A stretch of 49,088 bases of DNA from JAVWJP01 sp036638975 (GTDB lineage Bacteria > Bacillota > Clostridia > Oscillospirales > Ruminococcaceae), in NCBI GenBank assembly GCA_036638975.1, contig JAVWJP010000016.1:1-49088 (forward strand), read 5' to 3'. Both the position numbers and the translations under genes were made by a program. Below the pieces are notes generated by a model. It ran no database searches. It saw only the letters and a list, made by a program, of their open reading frames with translations, and was not told the origin of the DNA. Below are positions 16,789 through 25,823 of this stretch, one piece after another (the stretch's first letter is position 1; each line of letters begins with the position of its first letter).

Positions 16789-17081
16789 GGCATATAATAA
16801 GTGCATATTTTAATGCCTGTGCCATTTTATAAAGAATTTACGGCTTTTAATAAAATTCTCGCTTATGCACAAAAATCCAATACATTATTTGGGCAAAAAA
16901 GCAAAGTTTCGACCCTAAAATTCTCAAAATTTCGACCCTCATCAAGTGCTATACTATTTTCTATGCGAAAAAAAGTCTTGGCACACTGCAAACTGTAAAA
17001 AAGCAAGCTTTTCCTTGTGCACAATAAACAAATAAAGTAAATCAACTCACTGTGCTTTTACCATTGTTACACAATTGGTAC
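16789..17081. other. Intergenic region with a direct repeat, no gene seen
   Basis: The roughly 350-bp stretch before glgB has no supported gene; the 65-codon frame from 16801 lacks a ribosome binding site and family features. TTTCGACCCT occurs twice, at 16907-16916 and 16930-16939, 23 bp apart. Read on the minus strand this is GGTCGAA, one base from the Spo0A core TGTCGAA. TACCATTGT-TAC-ACAATTGGTA just upstream of the glgB promoter is a near palindrome. Confidence 0.5.
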
Positions 17082-17110
17082 TTGAAAACCACATATAAAA
17101 GTGGTACAAT
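17082..17110 (+). promoter_or_regulatory. Promoter of the glgBCDA operon
   Basis: TTGAAA, 17-nt spacer and TACAAT. The spacer contains the inverted repeat ACCAC-N8-GTGGT, which touches the -10 element and could bind a regulator. Confidence 0.8.
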
Positions 17111-17141
17111 TTAACTATAGATAAAGAAGGGGGAGATTCCC

Positions 17142-19718
17142 ATGGCTCAAGCAAAAAAAACCGGCGATTTGCCGTTATATCTGTTTCATCAAGGTACAAA
17201 CTATAAAGCCTATGAATTTTTAGGCGCACACTCCTGCAAGAAAGGTAAGGCAGAGGGTGTAATCTTTAGAACATGGGCACCAAACGCATCTAAAGTTTCG
17301 GTCGTAGGCGATTTTAACGACTGGGACCCTGAAGCCAATCCGCTTGAAGTGCTTTCTACAGGCGGCGTGTGGGACACCTTTGTAAAAGATGTAAAGCAAT
17401 ATGACAACTATAAATTCTGCATCACAGGCAAAAACGGAGCGCAAATATATAAATCAGACCCATACGCATTTCACGCAGAAACACGCCCCGGCACAGCCTC
17501 TAAGTTCATTGATATCGACGGATATAAATGGGGCGACAGCAGCTGGGAAACAAAAAAAGAGCACACAAACTTTTACCAAAGCCCCATGAACATCTACGAG
17601 GTGCATTTAGGCTCGTGGCGGCTGTACGAAGACGGCAATACATACGATTACAACAAAATGGCAAGCGAGCTTGTGCCTTATGTAAAGGACATGGGCTACA
17701 CACACATTGAGCTTATGCCTGTAACCGAATACCCATATGACGGCTCGTGGGGCTACCAAGTAACCGGCTACTTTGCGCCTACTTCGCGCTACGGCACGCC
17801 GCAAGATTTTATGAACTTTGTAAACAAGTGCCATACCGAGGATATAGGTATCATAATGGACTGGGTACCCGGGCATTTCCCAAAGGACGAGAACGGTTTG
17901 TACGAGTACGACGGCGGCTGTTGCTACGAATACTCTGACCCGCAAAAAAAAGAGCACGAGCAGTGGGGCACGCGTATTTTTGATTACGGCAAAAACGAAG
18001 TAATTTCATTCTTAATATCCTCAGCTATGTTTTGGGTAGAAAAATACCATATTGACGGCATTCGTGTTGATGCCGTAGCCTCTATGCTATACCTCGACTA
18101 CGGTCGCGAGCGTTGGCAGTGGTCGCCAAACAGCAAGGGCGGCAAAGAAAACCTAGAGGCAATTGCCTTTTTGCAAAAGCTTAACACAGCAGTGCTTACC
18201 GAGCACCCGACAGCTCTTATGATTGCAGAAGAAAGCACCTCGTGGCCGCTTGTAACAAAGCCGCCTATGGTAGGTGGGCTTGGCTTTAACTTTAAGTGGA
18301 ACATGGGCTGGATGAACGATATGTTAAGCTATACCTCTCTGGACCCGATTTTTAGAGCATACAACCACGATAAGCTGACCTTCAGTATGTTCTATGCGTT
18401 CTCAGAGAACTTTATTTTACCTGTTTCTCACGATGAAGTAGTGTATGGCAAATGCTCGCTTATAAACAAAATGCCCGGAGATTACGAGCAAAAATTTGCA
18501 GGAATGCGTGTGTTTTTAAGCTTTATGATGACGCACCCCGGCAAAAAGCTTTTGTTTATGGGGCAGGAATTTGCACAATTTAACGAATGGAACTATCAGA
18601 CAGAGCTGGATTGGAACTTATTCGATTTTGAAAAGCACCAAAAAATGCACGATTTTGTCCGCGAAATAAACCACATCTATTTAAACAATGCCTGCCTGTG
18701 GCAAATAGAAGATTCGTGGGACGGCTTCCAATGGATTTCGCACGATGACCACGCGCAAAACATTGTAAGCTTTAGACGAATAGATGAAGCGGGCAACGAG
18801 CTTGTTGTGCTTTGCAACTTCTGCCCTCTTGGCAGGACAAACTACCGCATAGGTGTACCCGATGCCGGCGCTTACATAGAAGTACTTAACAGCGATAATC
18901 AAATCTTTGGCGGCAGCGGCACCTTAAACGGCGAAGTACCTGTAGAAGACGAGCCTATGCACGGCTTCGAGCAGTCTATAGCGCTTTCTATCCCACCGCT
19001 CTCGTGCATTATATTAAAACCGGTTTTCAAACGCCGCAAGCACAAGAAAAAAACCGCGGTTAAGGCAGCAAAAACGCCAAAAGCATTAAAAGAACCAAAA
19101 GTTCACAAAGCGGCAAAGCCTATCGGCGAGGTTAAAACAGAGGTTAAAGCAGAGGCTAAAACAGAGGTTAAAAAAGCTGTCGAGGAAAAGCCGCCAATTT
19201 TGGCAAACGATGCCGCGGCAAAGCTTACCGGTGCTAAGCCAAAAACAGAAGCTGTAAAAAAAGACGCTAAAGCATCGGAAGCTGCAAAGACCGATATTGT
19301 AAAGTCACAGCCCGCTACTATGGCTGTAAAGAAGACCGAGCCGTCTAAGCTTGTTGCGGTAACTGAGAAGCCTAAGGCATTGGCAAAAAACACAAAAGCC
19401 CAAAAAGCCCCTCTTGTCGCAAGTGAAAAGCCTAAGCAAGCAGCGCCTGCCGCAGAGGTGAAAGCCGCGAAAGCAGCGCCTGTCACAGAGGTGAAAGCCG
19501 AAAAAGCAGCGCCTACCGCAGAGGTGAAAGCCGAAAAAGCAGCGCCTGCCGCAGAGGTGAAAGCCGAAAAAGCAGCACCTGCCGCAGAGGTGAAAACCGA
19601 AAAAGCAGCACCTGCCGCAGAGGTGAAAGCCGAAAAAGCAGCACCTGCCGCAGAGGTGAAAGCCGAAAAACCAGCGGACTCATTTAAAAAGCACAAAAAG
19701 TCAAAGCATAAAAAATAA
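17142..19718 (+). CDS. glgB: 1,4-alpha-glucan branching enzyme with long basic C-terminal tail
   Basis: This 858-residue GH13 enzyme makes alpha-1,6 branches in glycogen. An N-terminal CBM48 domain (VIFRTWAPNASKVSVVGDFNDW) is followed by the catalytic barrel, with nucleophile Asp310 (DGIRVDAVAS), acid Glu363 (IAEEST) and Asp431 (VSHDEVVYGK), and a C-terminal beta domain ending near residue 625. Normal enzymes of this type stop here, at about 630-670 residues. This one continues for about 230 residues rich in Lys, Ala, Pro and Glu, including seven 11-residue repeats and a final KKHKKSKHKK. The tail resembles histone H1-like or ribosome-binding tails; its function is unknown. GGGGGAG precedes the ATG. 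First gene of the glg operon. Confidence 0.95.
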   Translation: MAQAKKTGDLPLYLFHQGTNYKAYEFLGAHSCKKGKAEGVIFRTWAPNASKVSVVGDFNDWDPEANPLEVLSTGGVWDTFVKDVKQYDNYKFCITGKNGAQIYKSDPYAFHAETRPGTASKFIDIDGYKWGDSSWETKKEHTNFYQSPMNIYEVHLGSWRLYEDGNTYDYNKMASELVPYVKDMGYTHIELMPVTEYPYDGSWGYQVTGYFAPTSRYGTPQDFMNFVNKCHTEDIGIIMDWVPGHFPKDENGLYEYDGGCCYEYSDPQKKEHEQWGTRIFDYGKNEVISFLISSAMFWVEKYHIDGIRVDAVASMLYLDYGRERWQWSPNSKGGKENLEAIAFLQKLNTAVLTEHPTALMIAEESTSWPLVTKPPMVGGLGFNFKWNMGWMNDMLSYTSLDPIFRAYNHDKLTFSMFYAFSENFILPVSHDEVVYGKCSLINKMPGDYEQKFAGMRVFLSFMMTHPGKKLLFMGQEFAQFNEWNYQTELDWNLFDFEKHQKMHDFVREINHIYLNNACLWQIEDSWDGFQWISHDDHAQNIVSFRRIDEAGNELVVLCNFCPLGRTNYRIGVPDAGAYIEVLNSDNQIFGGSGTLNGEVPVEDEPMHGFEQSIALSIPPLSCIILKPVFKRRKHKKKTAVKAAKTPKALKEPKVHKAAKPIGEVKTEVKAEAKTEVKKAVEEKPPILANDAAAKLTGAKPKTEAVKKDAKASEAAKTDIVKSQPATMAVKKTEPSKLVAVTEKPKALAKNTKAQKAPLVASEKPKQAAPAAEVKAAKAAPVTEVKAEKAAPTAEVKAEKAAPAAEVKAEKAAPAAEVKTEKAAPAAEVKAEKAAPAAEVKAEKPADSFKKHKKSKHKK
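19440..19670 (+). repeat. Seven 33-bp coding repeats in the glgB tail
   Basis: Seven in-frame 33-bp units starting at 19440, 19473, 19506, 19539, 19572, 19605 and 19638 encode AAPAAEVKAEK with few changes (AAK, VTE, TAE, KTE). The nearly identical nucleotides point to recent expansion by slippage, so the copy number may vary between strains. Confidence 0.92.
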
Positions 19719-19755
19719 CTACATAAAAATGTCTTCACTGATAGGAGAGAATGAT

Positions 19756-20958
19756 ATGACACGCAAAAAGGAATGTATAGCTATGCTTCTTGCCGGTGGG
19801 CAGGGCAGCAGACTTTACACATTAACAAAAAATCAGGCAAAACCTGCCGTACCTTTCGGTGGAAAATATCGCATCATAGACTTCCCGCTTTCTAATTGTG
19901 TAAATTCCGGCATTGACACAGTTGGCGTGCTTACACAATATCAGCCTCTTGAGCTTAACGAATACATAGGCAGTGGACAGCCATGGGATTTAGACAGGCT
20001 GAACGGCGGCGTATTTGTGTTGCCTCCCTACCAAAAAAGCTCCGGCTCCGATTGGTACAAGGGCACTGCAAATGCCATTTACCAAAATATCCAGTTTATA
20101 GAGCGTTACGACCCCGAATATGTAGTTATCCTTTCGGGTGACCATATCTATAAAATGGATTATTCAAAAATGTTAAAGGCGCACAAAAAAAAGGAAGCCG
20201 ACTGCACCATAGCTGTTTTAGAAGTGGAGATGGCGGAGGCATCGCGCTTTGGCATAATGAACACAAACCCGGACGGCAGCATCTATGAGTTTGAAGAAAA
20301 ACCCGCTCACCCAAAAAGCAATTTGGCATCTATGGGAATATACATTTTTACATGGGCAAAGCTTAAGAAATATTTAGAACTTGATGAAGCCAATCCAAAA
20401 TCCGGCAAGGACTTTGGTAAAAATGTTTTGCCATCTATGCTAGAAGCCGGCGAGCGTATGTTTGCCTACAACTTTGAGGGCTACTGGAAAGACGTTGGGA
20501 CTATAGACAGCCTGTGGGAAGCCAACATGGATTTGCTTGACCCAAATGTGCCGCTTGATTTATACGACCCTGCGTGGAAGATTTATGCAAGAAACCCCGT
20601 AAAGCCGCCGCATTTTGTGGCGAAGGGCGCAGTTGTACAAAACTCTATAGTAACCGAGGGCTGTTATATTGAGGGTACAGTAGACTTCTCTGTGCTGTTT
20701 GCCGGTGCGCGGGTAGAAGACGGCGCTGTAGTGCGCGACAGTATTATAATGCCGGGTGCTGTGGTAAAACGCGGCGCTGTGGTAGAGTATTCTATAGTTG
20801 CAGAAAACGCCGTTATAGGCGAGGGTGCACGCGTTGGTATGCGTCCTGAGGAATGCGACGACAAGGATAAATGGGGTATTTCTGTTATAGGCGGCAACGT
20901 AAGCATAGGCTGCGGGGCTATTGTACCGCCAAAAGCGATGATAGACAGTGATGTTTGA
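19756..20958 (+). CDS. glgC: Glucose-1-phosphate adenylyltransferase (ADP-glucose pyrophosphorylase)
   Basis: This 400-residue enzyme makes ADP-glucose from ATP and glucose-1-phosphate, the committed step of glycogen synthesis. The nucleotidyltransferase motif AMLLAGGQGSRLYTLT is at the N-terminus. Further motifs are KPAVPFGGKYRIIDFPLSN, the catalytic region SGDHIYKMDY, FEEKPAHPKS, and VGTIDSLWEANMDLL. A left-handed beta-helix of hexapeptide repeats fills the last 110 residues. ATG 19756 follows AGGAGAG; an upstream in-frame start at 19729 lies between glgB and the Shine-Dalgarno sequence and is rejected. It probably works as a heteromer with GlgD. Confidence 0.95.
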   Translation: MTRKKECIAMLLAGGQGSRLYTLTKNQAKPAVPFGGKYRIIDFPLSNCVNSGIDTVGVLTQYQPLELNEYIGSGQPWDLDRLNGGVFVLPPYQKSSGSDWYKGTANAIYQNIQFIERYDPEYVVILSGDHIYKMDYSKMLKAHKKKEADCTIAVLEVEMAEASRFGIMNTNPDGSIYEFEEKPAHPKSNLASMGIYIFTWAKLKKYLELDEANPKSGKDFGKNVLPSMLEAGERMFAYNFEGYWKDVGTIDSLWEANMDLLDPNVPLDLYDPAWKIYARNPVKPPHFVAKGAVVQNSIVTEGCYIEGTVDFSVLFAGARVEDGAVVRDSIIMPGAVVKRGAVVEYSIVAENAVIGEGARVGMRPEECDDKDKWGISVIGGNVSIGCGAIVPPKAMIDSDV

Positions 20959-20974
20959 AAGGAGGGCTTGAGCT

Positions 20975-22099
20975 ATGAAAGAATCTAAAGTACTTGGTAT
21001 AGTTTTTTCTAATATGCACGATGAATATATGGGCGAAATAACAACACGGCGCACTATGGCCTCGGTGCCCTTCGGCGGACGTTACCGCCTTATAGACTTC
21101 ACGCTTTCCAACATGGTAAATTCCGGTATAGAGGATATTGGTGTTATCACCAAAAGCAACTACCAAAGCCTTATGGATCATCTTGGCAGCGGGCGCGATT
21201 GGGACTTGGCGCGTAAGCGCGGCGGGCTTTGCATTTTGCCGCCGTTTTCAAGCGTCAACTCCACAGGCATTTATAAGGGCAGGTTGGACGCACTCGCAGG
21301 CATTTTGGGGTACATACGCCACAGTAAAGCCGAATATGTTGTCATGGCAGATTGCGACGTAATATCAAATATAGATTTGGCGGACGTAGTTGCACAGCAT
21401 ATAAAAACCGATGCGGATTTAACGCTTGTCTATAAACGTGAGCTTTGCCGCACCGATGCGATGACTGACACCACAATATTAAAGTTTGATGAAAAAGGGC
21501 GCGTAAACGATGTTTTGTCCGGCACTCCTGTCGACGGCGAAAGCTGCTGCTATCTTGATATGGCAGTTATAGAAAAGCAAAAGCTTGAGCATATTATAAC
21601 AGAGAGTGTTGCGCGCAACCAAAAAAACTTTAAAGACGATGTACTAATAGCGCAGCATCATAACCTTAAAATGATAGGCTATGAATTTACAGGCTATGCA
21701 ACTAAGATAAACAGCATGAAGTCCTATTACGATGCCAATATGGATTTACTTGATTACAAGCTTATAGAGCACCTTTTCACGGACAGCCGCCCCATTTACA
21801 CAAAGGTACGCGACGAAGCACCTGCAAAATACGGGCTTTCTGCAAGCGTAGGCAACAGCCTTGTAGCTGACGGCTGCGTCATAGACGGCGAGGTTGAAAA
21901 CTCAATATTATTCCGCGGGGTAAAAGTAGCAAAGGGCGCTAAAATTAAAAATGCCATTATAATGCAAGGCTGCGAAATAGGCGAGGACGTCAAAATAGAA
22001 TGTGTAATAGTAGATAAAGACGTAACCGTACGCTCCGGGCGCAACCTTATGGGGCACAGCACCTACCCTGTTTACATAACAAAGGGTGCTACAGTATAA
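20975..22099 (+). CDS. glgD: GlgD, non-catalytic subunit of ADP-glucose pyrophosphorylase
   Basis: This 374-residue GlgC paralogue lacks the pyrophosphorylase GGxGxRL loop: the N-terminus reads LGIVFSNMHDEYMGEITTRRTMASVPFGGRYRLIDF. That is the hallmark of GlgD in Firmicutes, which raises the activity of GlgC in a mixed complex. The hexapeptide-repeat helix is retained at the C-terminus (VGNSLVADGCVIDGEVENSI). It begins 16 nt after glgC behind GAAAGGAGG, as the third gene of the operon. Confidence 0.93.
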   Translation: MKESKVLGIVFSNMHDEYMGEITTRRTMASVPFGGRYRLIDFTLSNMVNSGIEDIGVITKSNYQSLMDHLGSGRDWDLARKRGGLCILPPFSSVNSTGIYKGRLDALAGILGYIRHSKAEYVVMADCDVISNIDLADVVAQHIKTDADLTLVYKRELCRTDAMTDTTILKFDEKGRVNDVLSGTPVDGESCCYLDMAVIEKQKLEHIITESVARNQKNFKDDVLIAQHHNLKMIGYEFTGYATKINSMKSYYDANMDLLDYKLIEHLFTDSRPIYTKVRDEAPAKYGLSASVGNSLVADGCVIDGEVENSILFRGVKVAKGAKIKNAIIMQGCEIGEDVKIECVIVDKDVTVRSGRNLMGHSTYPVYITKGATV

Positions 22100-22137
22100 C
22101 ATAAAATATTTTTCTGAAAGGCAAGGGTGAAGGCACT

Positions 22138-23562
22138 ATGAAGATTTTATACGCAACAAGCGAGGCGCTGCCGTTTATAGCCTCAGGCGGTCTCGCCGAG
22201 GTAGCCGGCAGCTTGCCTAAGGCTATACGCAACCGTATGCACGCGTGTCGTGTTGTAATGCCGCTTTACAGCGACATTTCTCCGCAGCTTCGCGCACAGA
22301 TGAAGTATGTAACCAACTTTACCGTAGCACTTGCATGGCGCAGACAATATTGCGGCGTTTTTGAATGCACTATAGACGGCGTGATATACTACTTTTTAGA
22401 CAATGAGTACTACTTTAAGCGCAACGGTATTTACGGTTTTTACGATGACGGAGAGCGTTTTGCATTTTTGGCAAAAGCAGTTTTAGAGATGGTAAACTTT
22501 ATAGACTTTGAGCCTGAAATTATACATTGCAACGATTGGCAAACGGCGCTTGTCCCTGTTTATCTAAACCTCTTTTACCGCAATATTCCAAAATTCAAGC
22601 ACGTCAAAACCGTATTTACAATCCACAATATTCAGTATCAGGGCAAATATGGCATGGAGCTTTTAACAGACCTTTTGGGCATTCCGCAATATGCCTCTAC
22701 AGTGGTGGAATGTGACGGCTGCGTAAACTACATGAAGGGCGCAATAATACAAAGCGACATGGTTTCTACCGTAAGCCCCACCTACGCCAACGAGATTCTC
22801 GACCCTTGGTTCTCTCATGGGCTAGACCCTGTTTTGCGCAACAAGGGTGACAGGCTGCGCGGAATATTAAACGGCATAGATACAAAGAGCTACGACCCTG
22901 AAACGGACACGGAGCTTGAAAAAAACTACTCGGCAGCAAAGCCCGCCGGCAAAAAAGCCGACAAAGCCGCGTTGCAGGCAGAGTTTAACCTGCCTGTAGA
23001 TGACAGTAAAATGGTTATAGGGATAGTTTCGCGCCTTGTTGCACATAAGGGTCTTGACTTAATCAAGTACATTATGGAGGATTTGCTTGCAAAAGATGTA
23101 CAGGTAGTTGTCCTCGGCTCGGGCGATTATCTATACGAAAACTTCTTTACAGAAATGCAAAACCGTCACCGCGATAAGCTGGGTGTAAAGATAGGCTTTA
23201 TACCGTCTGTTGCACGCCATGTTTATGCAGGCTCTGATGCATTCTTAATGCCAAGCAAGAGCGAGCCCTGCGGGCTTTCGCAGATGATAGCACTGCGCTA
23301 CGGCGCTATACCTATCGTCCGTGAAACAGGTGGACTTAAAGACTCGATAACAGATGTAGGCGATGAAAACGGCAACGGATTTACCTTTAAAAGCTACAAT
23401 GCACATGATATGCTGGCGGCTATATCTCGTTGCAAAGAAAAGTTCGATTATAAGCCGGAGTGGAAAAAGCTTGTAAAAAAAGCCCTCGAATGCGATTGCA
23501 GCTGGAGTAAATCGGCAGGAGAATACGTTAAAATGTACAAAGATGTACTTGGCATAGAATAA
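22138..23562 (+). CDS. glgA: Glycogen synthase (ADP-glucose)
   Basis: This 474-residue GT5 enzyme extends alpha-1,4-glucan chains from ADP-glucose. The N-terminal donor loop reads PFIASGGLAEVAGSLPKA (SGGL in place of the enterobacterial K-x-GGL). HCNDWQTALVPVYL, HNIQYQGKYG and VSRLVAHKGLDLI follow, and the catalytic SKSEPCGLSQMIALRYG has the conserved Glu. The length matches the family. Last gene of glgBCDA, ending at a terminator. Together these four genes give the complete route from glucose-1-phosphate to branched glycogen. Confidence 0.95.
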   Translation: MKILYATSEALPFIASGGLAEVAGSLPKAIRNRMHACRVVMPLYSDISPQLRAQMKYVTNFTVALAWRRQYCGVFECTIDGVIYYFLDNEYYFKRNGIYGFYDDGERFAFLAKAVLEMVNFIDFEPEIIHCNDWQTALVPVYLNLFYRNIPKFKHVKTVFTIHNIQYQGKYGMELLTDLLGIPQYASTVVECDGCVNYMKGAIIQSDMVSTVSPTYANEILDPWFSHGLDPVLRNKGDRLRGILNGIDTKSYDPETDTELEKNYSAAKPAGKKADKAALQAEFNLPVDDSKMVIGIVSRLVAHKGLDLIKYIMEDLLAKDVQVVVLGSGDYLYENFFTEMQNRHRDKLGVKIGFIPSVARHVYAGSDAFLMPSKSEPCGLSQMIALRYGAIPIVRETGGLKDSITDVGDENGNGFTFKSYNAHDMLAAISRCKEKFDYKPEWKKLVKKALECDCSWSKSAGEYVKMYKDVLGIE

Positions 23563-23579
23563 CCGGTAATAAAACTATA

Positions 23580-23613
23580 AGCGGGGCGGGCGTGTTGCCG
23601 GCTCCGCTTTTTT
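23580..23613 (+). terminator. Terminator of the glgBCDA operon
   Basis: AGCGGGG pairs with CTCCGCT (one G-U) and is followed by TTTTTT. The AEC transporter's ribosome binding site (AGGTGGA) lies directly downstream, so some read-through is possible. Confidence 0.8.
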
Positions 23614-23625
23614 AGGTGGAAGATT

Positions 23626-24576
23626 ATGCAAGATTTAATTCTCTGTGCAGGTATACTTGCACCTGTTTTTATGCTTGTGGGGCTTGGGTACGCACTTAGG
23701 CTTCTTCACATCACAAACGATAATTTTATAGAAGTGGGCAGTAACCTGCTTTTTTTTGTGTTTTTACCATGCTCGCTTTTTATGAACCTGTATAACTCCA
23801 ATTTTACTTCTATATGGAACCCTAAGCTGGCACTTTTTGTAGTAGTAACTCATGTTTGCTTTACACTTTTGCTGGCTTTTTTGTTACCCCGCTTTTTTAA
23901 GGAACGCGAAAAATGCGGCATAATAATACAAGGTGCGTTTAGAGGTAATGTCATTTTACTGGGGCTTCCGCTTGCAATAAGTATGTACGGCAGCTCCGGC
24001 ACAGGCACAACATCGGTCATAATGGCATACAGCATACCTCTTTATAACATTTTAGGTGTCGCAATACTTGCTATTTTTTATGACGGTAAAGAGAACAAAA
24101 AAATAAACTGGGGCAATATACTTTTAAAAATCGTTAAAAACCCGCTTGTTATAGCCACCTTGGCAGCTTTGCCCTTTGCCCTTACAGGTGCGCGGCTGCC
24201 CGCACTGCCCACAACAGTAATACAAAATGTCGGCGGTATTGCCTCTGCCTTTGGTCTTATGCTTTTAGGCGCACAAATGCGCATAAGCAGCATACACAAA
24301 AATAAAGCTCCCATAGCGGCTGCCGTAGTTTTAAAGCTGGTTGTTTTTCCGCTTGCCGTTTTGTCGCTTGCAGTACTTTTCGGCTTTACCAAAATCGAAA
24401 TAGGCTCGCTTTTTATACTAACCGCTGCGCCAATGTCTGTTTCAAGCTTTATAATGGCAAACAACATGGGGGGCGAAGGCGAGCTGGCGGGGCAAATGGT
24501 AGTTATTTCTACAATCTGCTCTATGCTCACAATGCTTGTAGGGCTTTATATTCTAAAGCTTTTTGGTATAATATAA
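23626..24576 (+). CDS. AEC family (auxin efflux carrier-like) transporter
   Basis: This 316-residue membrane protein has about ten hydrophobic helices in the two-half arrangement of AEC transporters (MleP/MdcF relatives). Typical features are GLGYALRLLHI in helix 1, the break RGNVILLGLPLAISMYG in the middle, and AAPMSVSSFIMANNMGG near the end. Bacterial members carry malate, malonate, lactate or other carboxylates; the substrate here is unknown. AGGTGGA precedes the ATG. The last 12 codons, including the stop (from 24541), are the first unit of a tandem array that repeats this gene end downstream. Confidence 0.88.
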   Translation: MQDLILCAGILAPVFMLVGLGYALRLLHITNDNFIEVGSNLLFFVFLPCSLFMNLYNSNFTSIWNPKLALFVVVTHVCFTLLLAFLLPRFFKEREKCGIIIQGAFRGNVILLGLPLAISMYGSSGTGTTSVIMAYSIPLYNILGVAILAIFYDGKENKKINWGNILLKIVKNPLVIATLAALPFALTGARLPALPTTVIQNVGGIASAFGLMLLGAQMRISSIHKNKAPIAAAVVLKLVVFPLAVLSLAVLFGFTKIEIGSLFILTAAPMSVSSFIMANNMGGEGELAGQMVVISTICSMLTMLVGLYILKLFGII

Positions 24577-24888
24577 AAATTTCCCTCCGCCTGCGGCGGG
24601 GGGAATAGCTGTACGAATGGGCTTTATATTCTAAAGCCTTTTGGTGTAATATAAAAATTTCCCTCCGCCTGCGGCGGGGGGGAATAGCTGTACGAATAGG
24701 CTTTATATTCTAAAGCCTTTTGGTATGATATAAAAAATTCCCTCCGCCTGCGGCGGGGGGAATAGCTTTGCGAACCGGCTTTATGTTCTAAAGCATTTTG
24801 GTATAATTTAAAAATTCCCTCCGCCTGCGGCGGGGGGAATAGCTGTATGAATGGGCTTTACATTCTAAAGCTTTTTGGTGTAATATAT
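24541..24888. repeat. Repeat array B: four 77-79 bp units plus a partial, built on the AEC gene end
   Basis: Units begin at 24541, 24619, 24698, 24776 and 24853 (the last lacks the hairpin). Each full unit has the last 36 nt of the AEC gene (encoding GLYILKLFGII-stop or variants), a short AT spacer, an 11-bp hairpin with loop TGC (first copy 24581-24605, TTCCCTCCGCC against GGCGGGGGGAA), and a short linker. The 332-bp stretch 24577-24908 is almost entirely this array and holds no gene. The hairpins lack T tracts, so they are not standard terminators. Confidence 0.93.
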
Positions 24889-24908
24889 GCTGCTCTATAA
24901 GAAAAAAC

Positions 24909-25796
24909 TTATAAGCTTTTTGGCAAAAGCTGCATAAACGCTGTGGCTGCAAGAGATGGCGTTACGCCCGAAAGCCTGCAAAGCCCCACAAAACGCGGCG
25001 GCACAGGTGTTACAAGCGGCAGCTCAAAAAGCTCTTTACTTTCAAGATATTCACCGCAAAACTCTTTTATAACACAGGCAACACCAAGCCCTATTCGCGC
25101 AAATTCAAGCAGCAAATCGTGTGCGCCAAGCTCTATTTCAGGCACTGTACGTACACCCTGTTTTAAAAAAAACTCGTCAACATATCTGCGCGAGCTGCTT
25201 AACGTTTCAAGCATTATAAGGTGGCTTTGCGCAAGCTCTGCAAGGCTTAGTGGGCGCAGTGTCAGTTTGGCATATTTTTTGCCCACCACAAATATATCAT
25301 GCACGGCAAGGCAGGGCGTAACTGTAAGCTCTGGCTCTGTCGGTGGCAGGTTGACAAAGGCAAGGTCAATTTTACCGCTCTTTAAAAGTGCCAGAGCCTC
25401 TCCGCTTGTGCGGTTAATTACACTTAGCTTTATGTCCGGGCATTGTGCATGAAAGCGCTCTAAAAGCGGCAAAAGGTAATGCTCAGAAATAGTATCCCCC
25501 GCCCCTATAGCAAGCTCCCCCGCCTGCAAATGCCGCATTTTTTCAAGCCTTTCTTCCCCTGCTGTTATAAGCCCCAAAGCTGACGAAATGTGCTCTAGCA
25601 GGGTTTTACCCGCAGGTGTAAGCGCCGTACCCGCCCTGCTGCGCGTAAAAAGCTTCTGCCCCAAATATTTTTCGAGCTGTAATATACTTTGGCTTACTGC
25701 CGATTGAGTTATATAAAGCCCCTTTGCCGCAACAGAAAAACTGCCCGCCTCTGCCACAGCTTTAAAAACACGGTACAGCTCTAAATTAATTTGCAT
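24909..25796 (-). CDS. LysR family transcriptional regulator
   Basis: This 295-residue protein has an N-terminal winged helix-turn-helix (residues 1-60; GSFSVAAKGLYITQSAVSQSILQLEKYLGQKLFTR) and a periplasmic-binding-like effector domain from about residue 88. It is divergent from the F420-ligase-like gene across a 122-bp region, the classic layout for a LysR regulator and its target, so that gene (with the SDR and LUD genes beyond) is the likely target (inference). The effector is unknown. The AEC gene converges with it across array B. Confidence 0.92.
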   Translation of the reverse strand: MQINLELYRVFKAVAEAGSFSVAAKGLYITQSAVSQSILQLEKYLGQKLFTRSRAGTALTPAGKTLLEHISSALGLITAGEERLEKMRHLQAGELAIGAGDTISEHYLLPLLERFHAQCPDIKLSVINRTSGEALALLKSGKIDLAFVNLPPTEPELTVTPCLAVHDIFVVGKKYAKLTLRPLSLAELAQSHLIMLETLSSSRRYVDEFFLKQGVRTVPEIELGAHDLLLEFARIGLGVACVIKEFCGEYLESKELFELPLVTPVPPRFVGLCRLSGVTPSLAATAFMQLLPKSL

Positions 25797-25823
25797 ATTT
25801 TACCCCACAGTTCTTAACATTAG

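Noticed and set aside
16801..16998. 65-codon frame after the hydroxy-acid oxidase
   Set aside because: GTG start without a ribosome binding site, no recognisable composition or family; treated as intergenic.
19103..19762. 219-codon frame on the minus strand with Ala/Phe/Ser repeats
   Set aside because: It is the antisense image of the repeated glgB tail, with no ribosome binding site of its own and no independent family features.
24541..24888. CRISPR-like array (regular repeats)
   Set aside because: The repeats adjoin directly without unique spacers and include the gene end; no cas gene is present.
25441..25470. TGAAAGCGCT-like catabolite (cre) site
   Set aside because: It lies inside the LysR coding region and is imperfect; probably chance.
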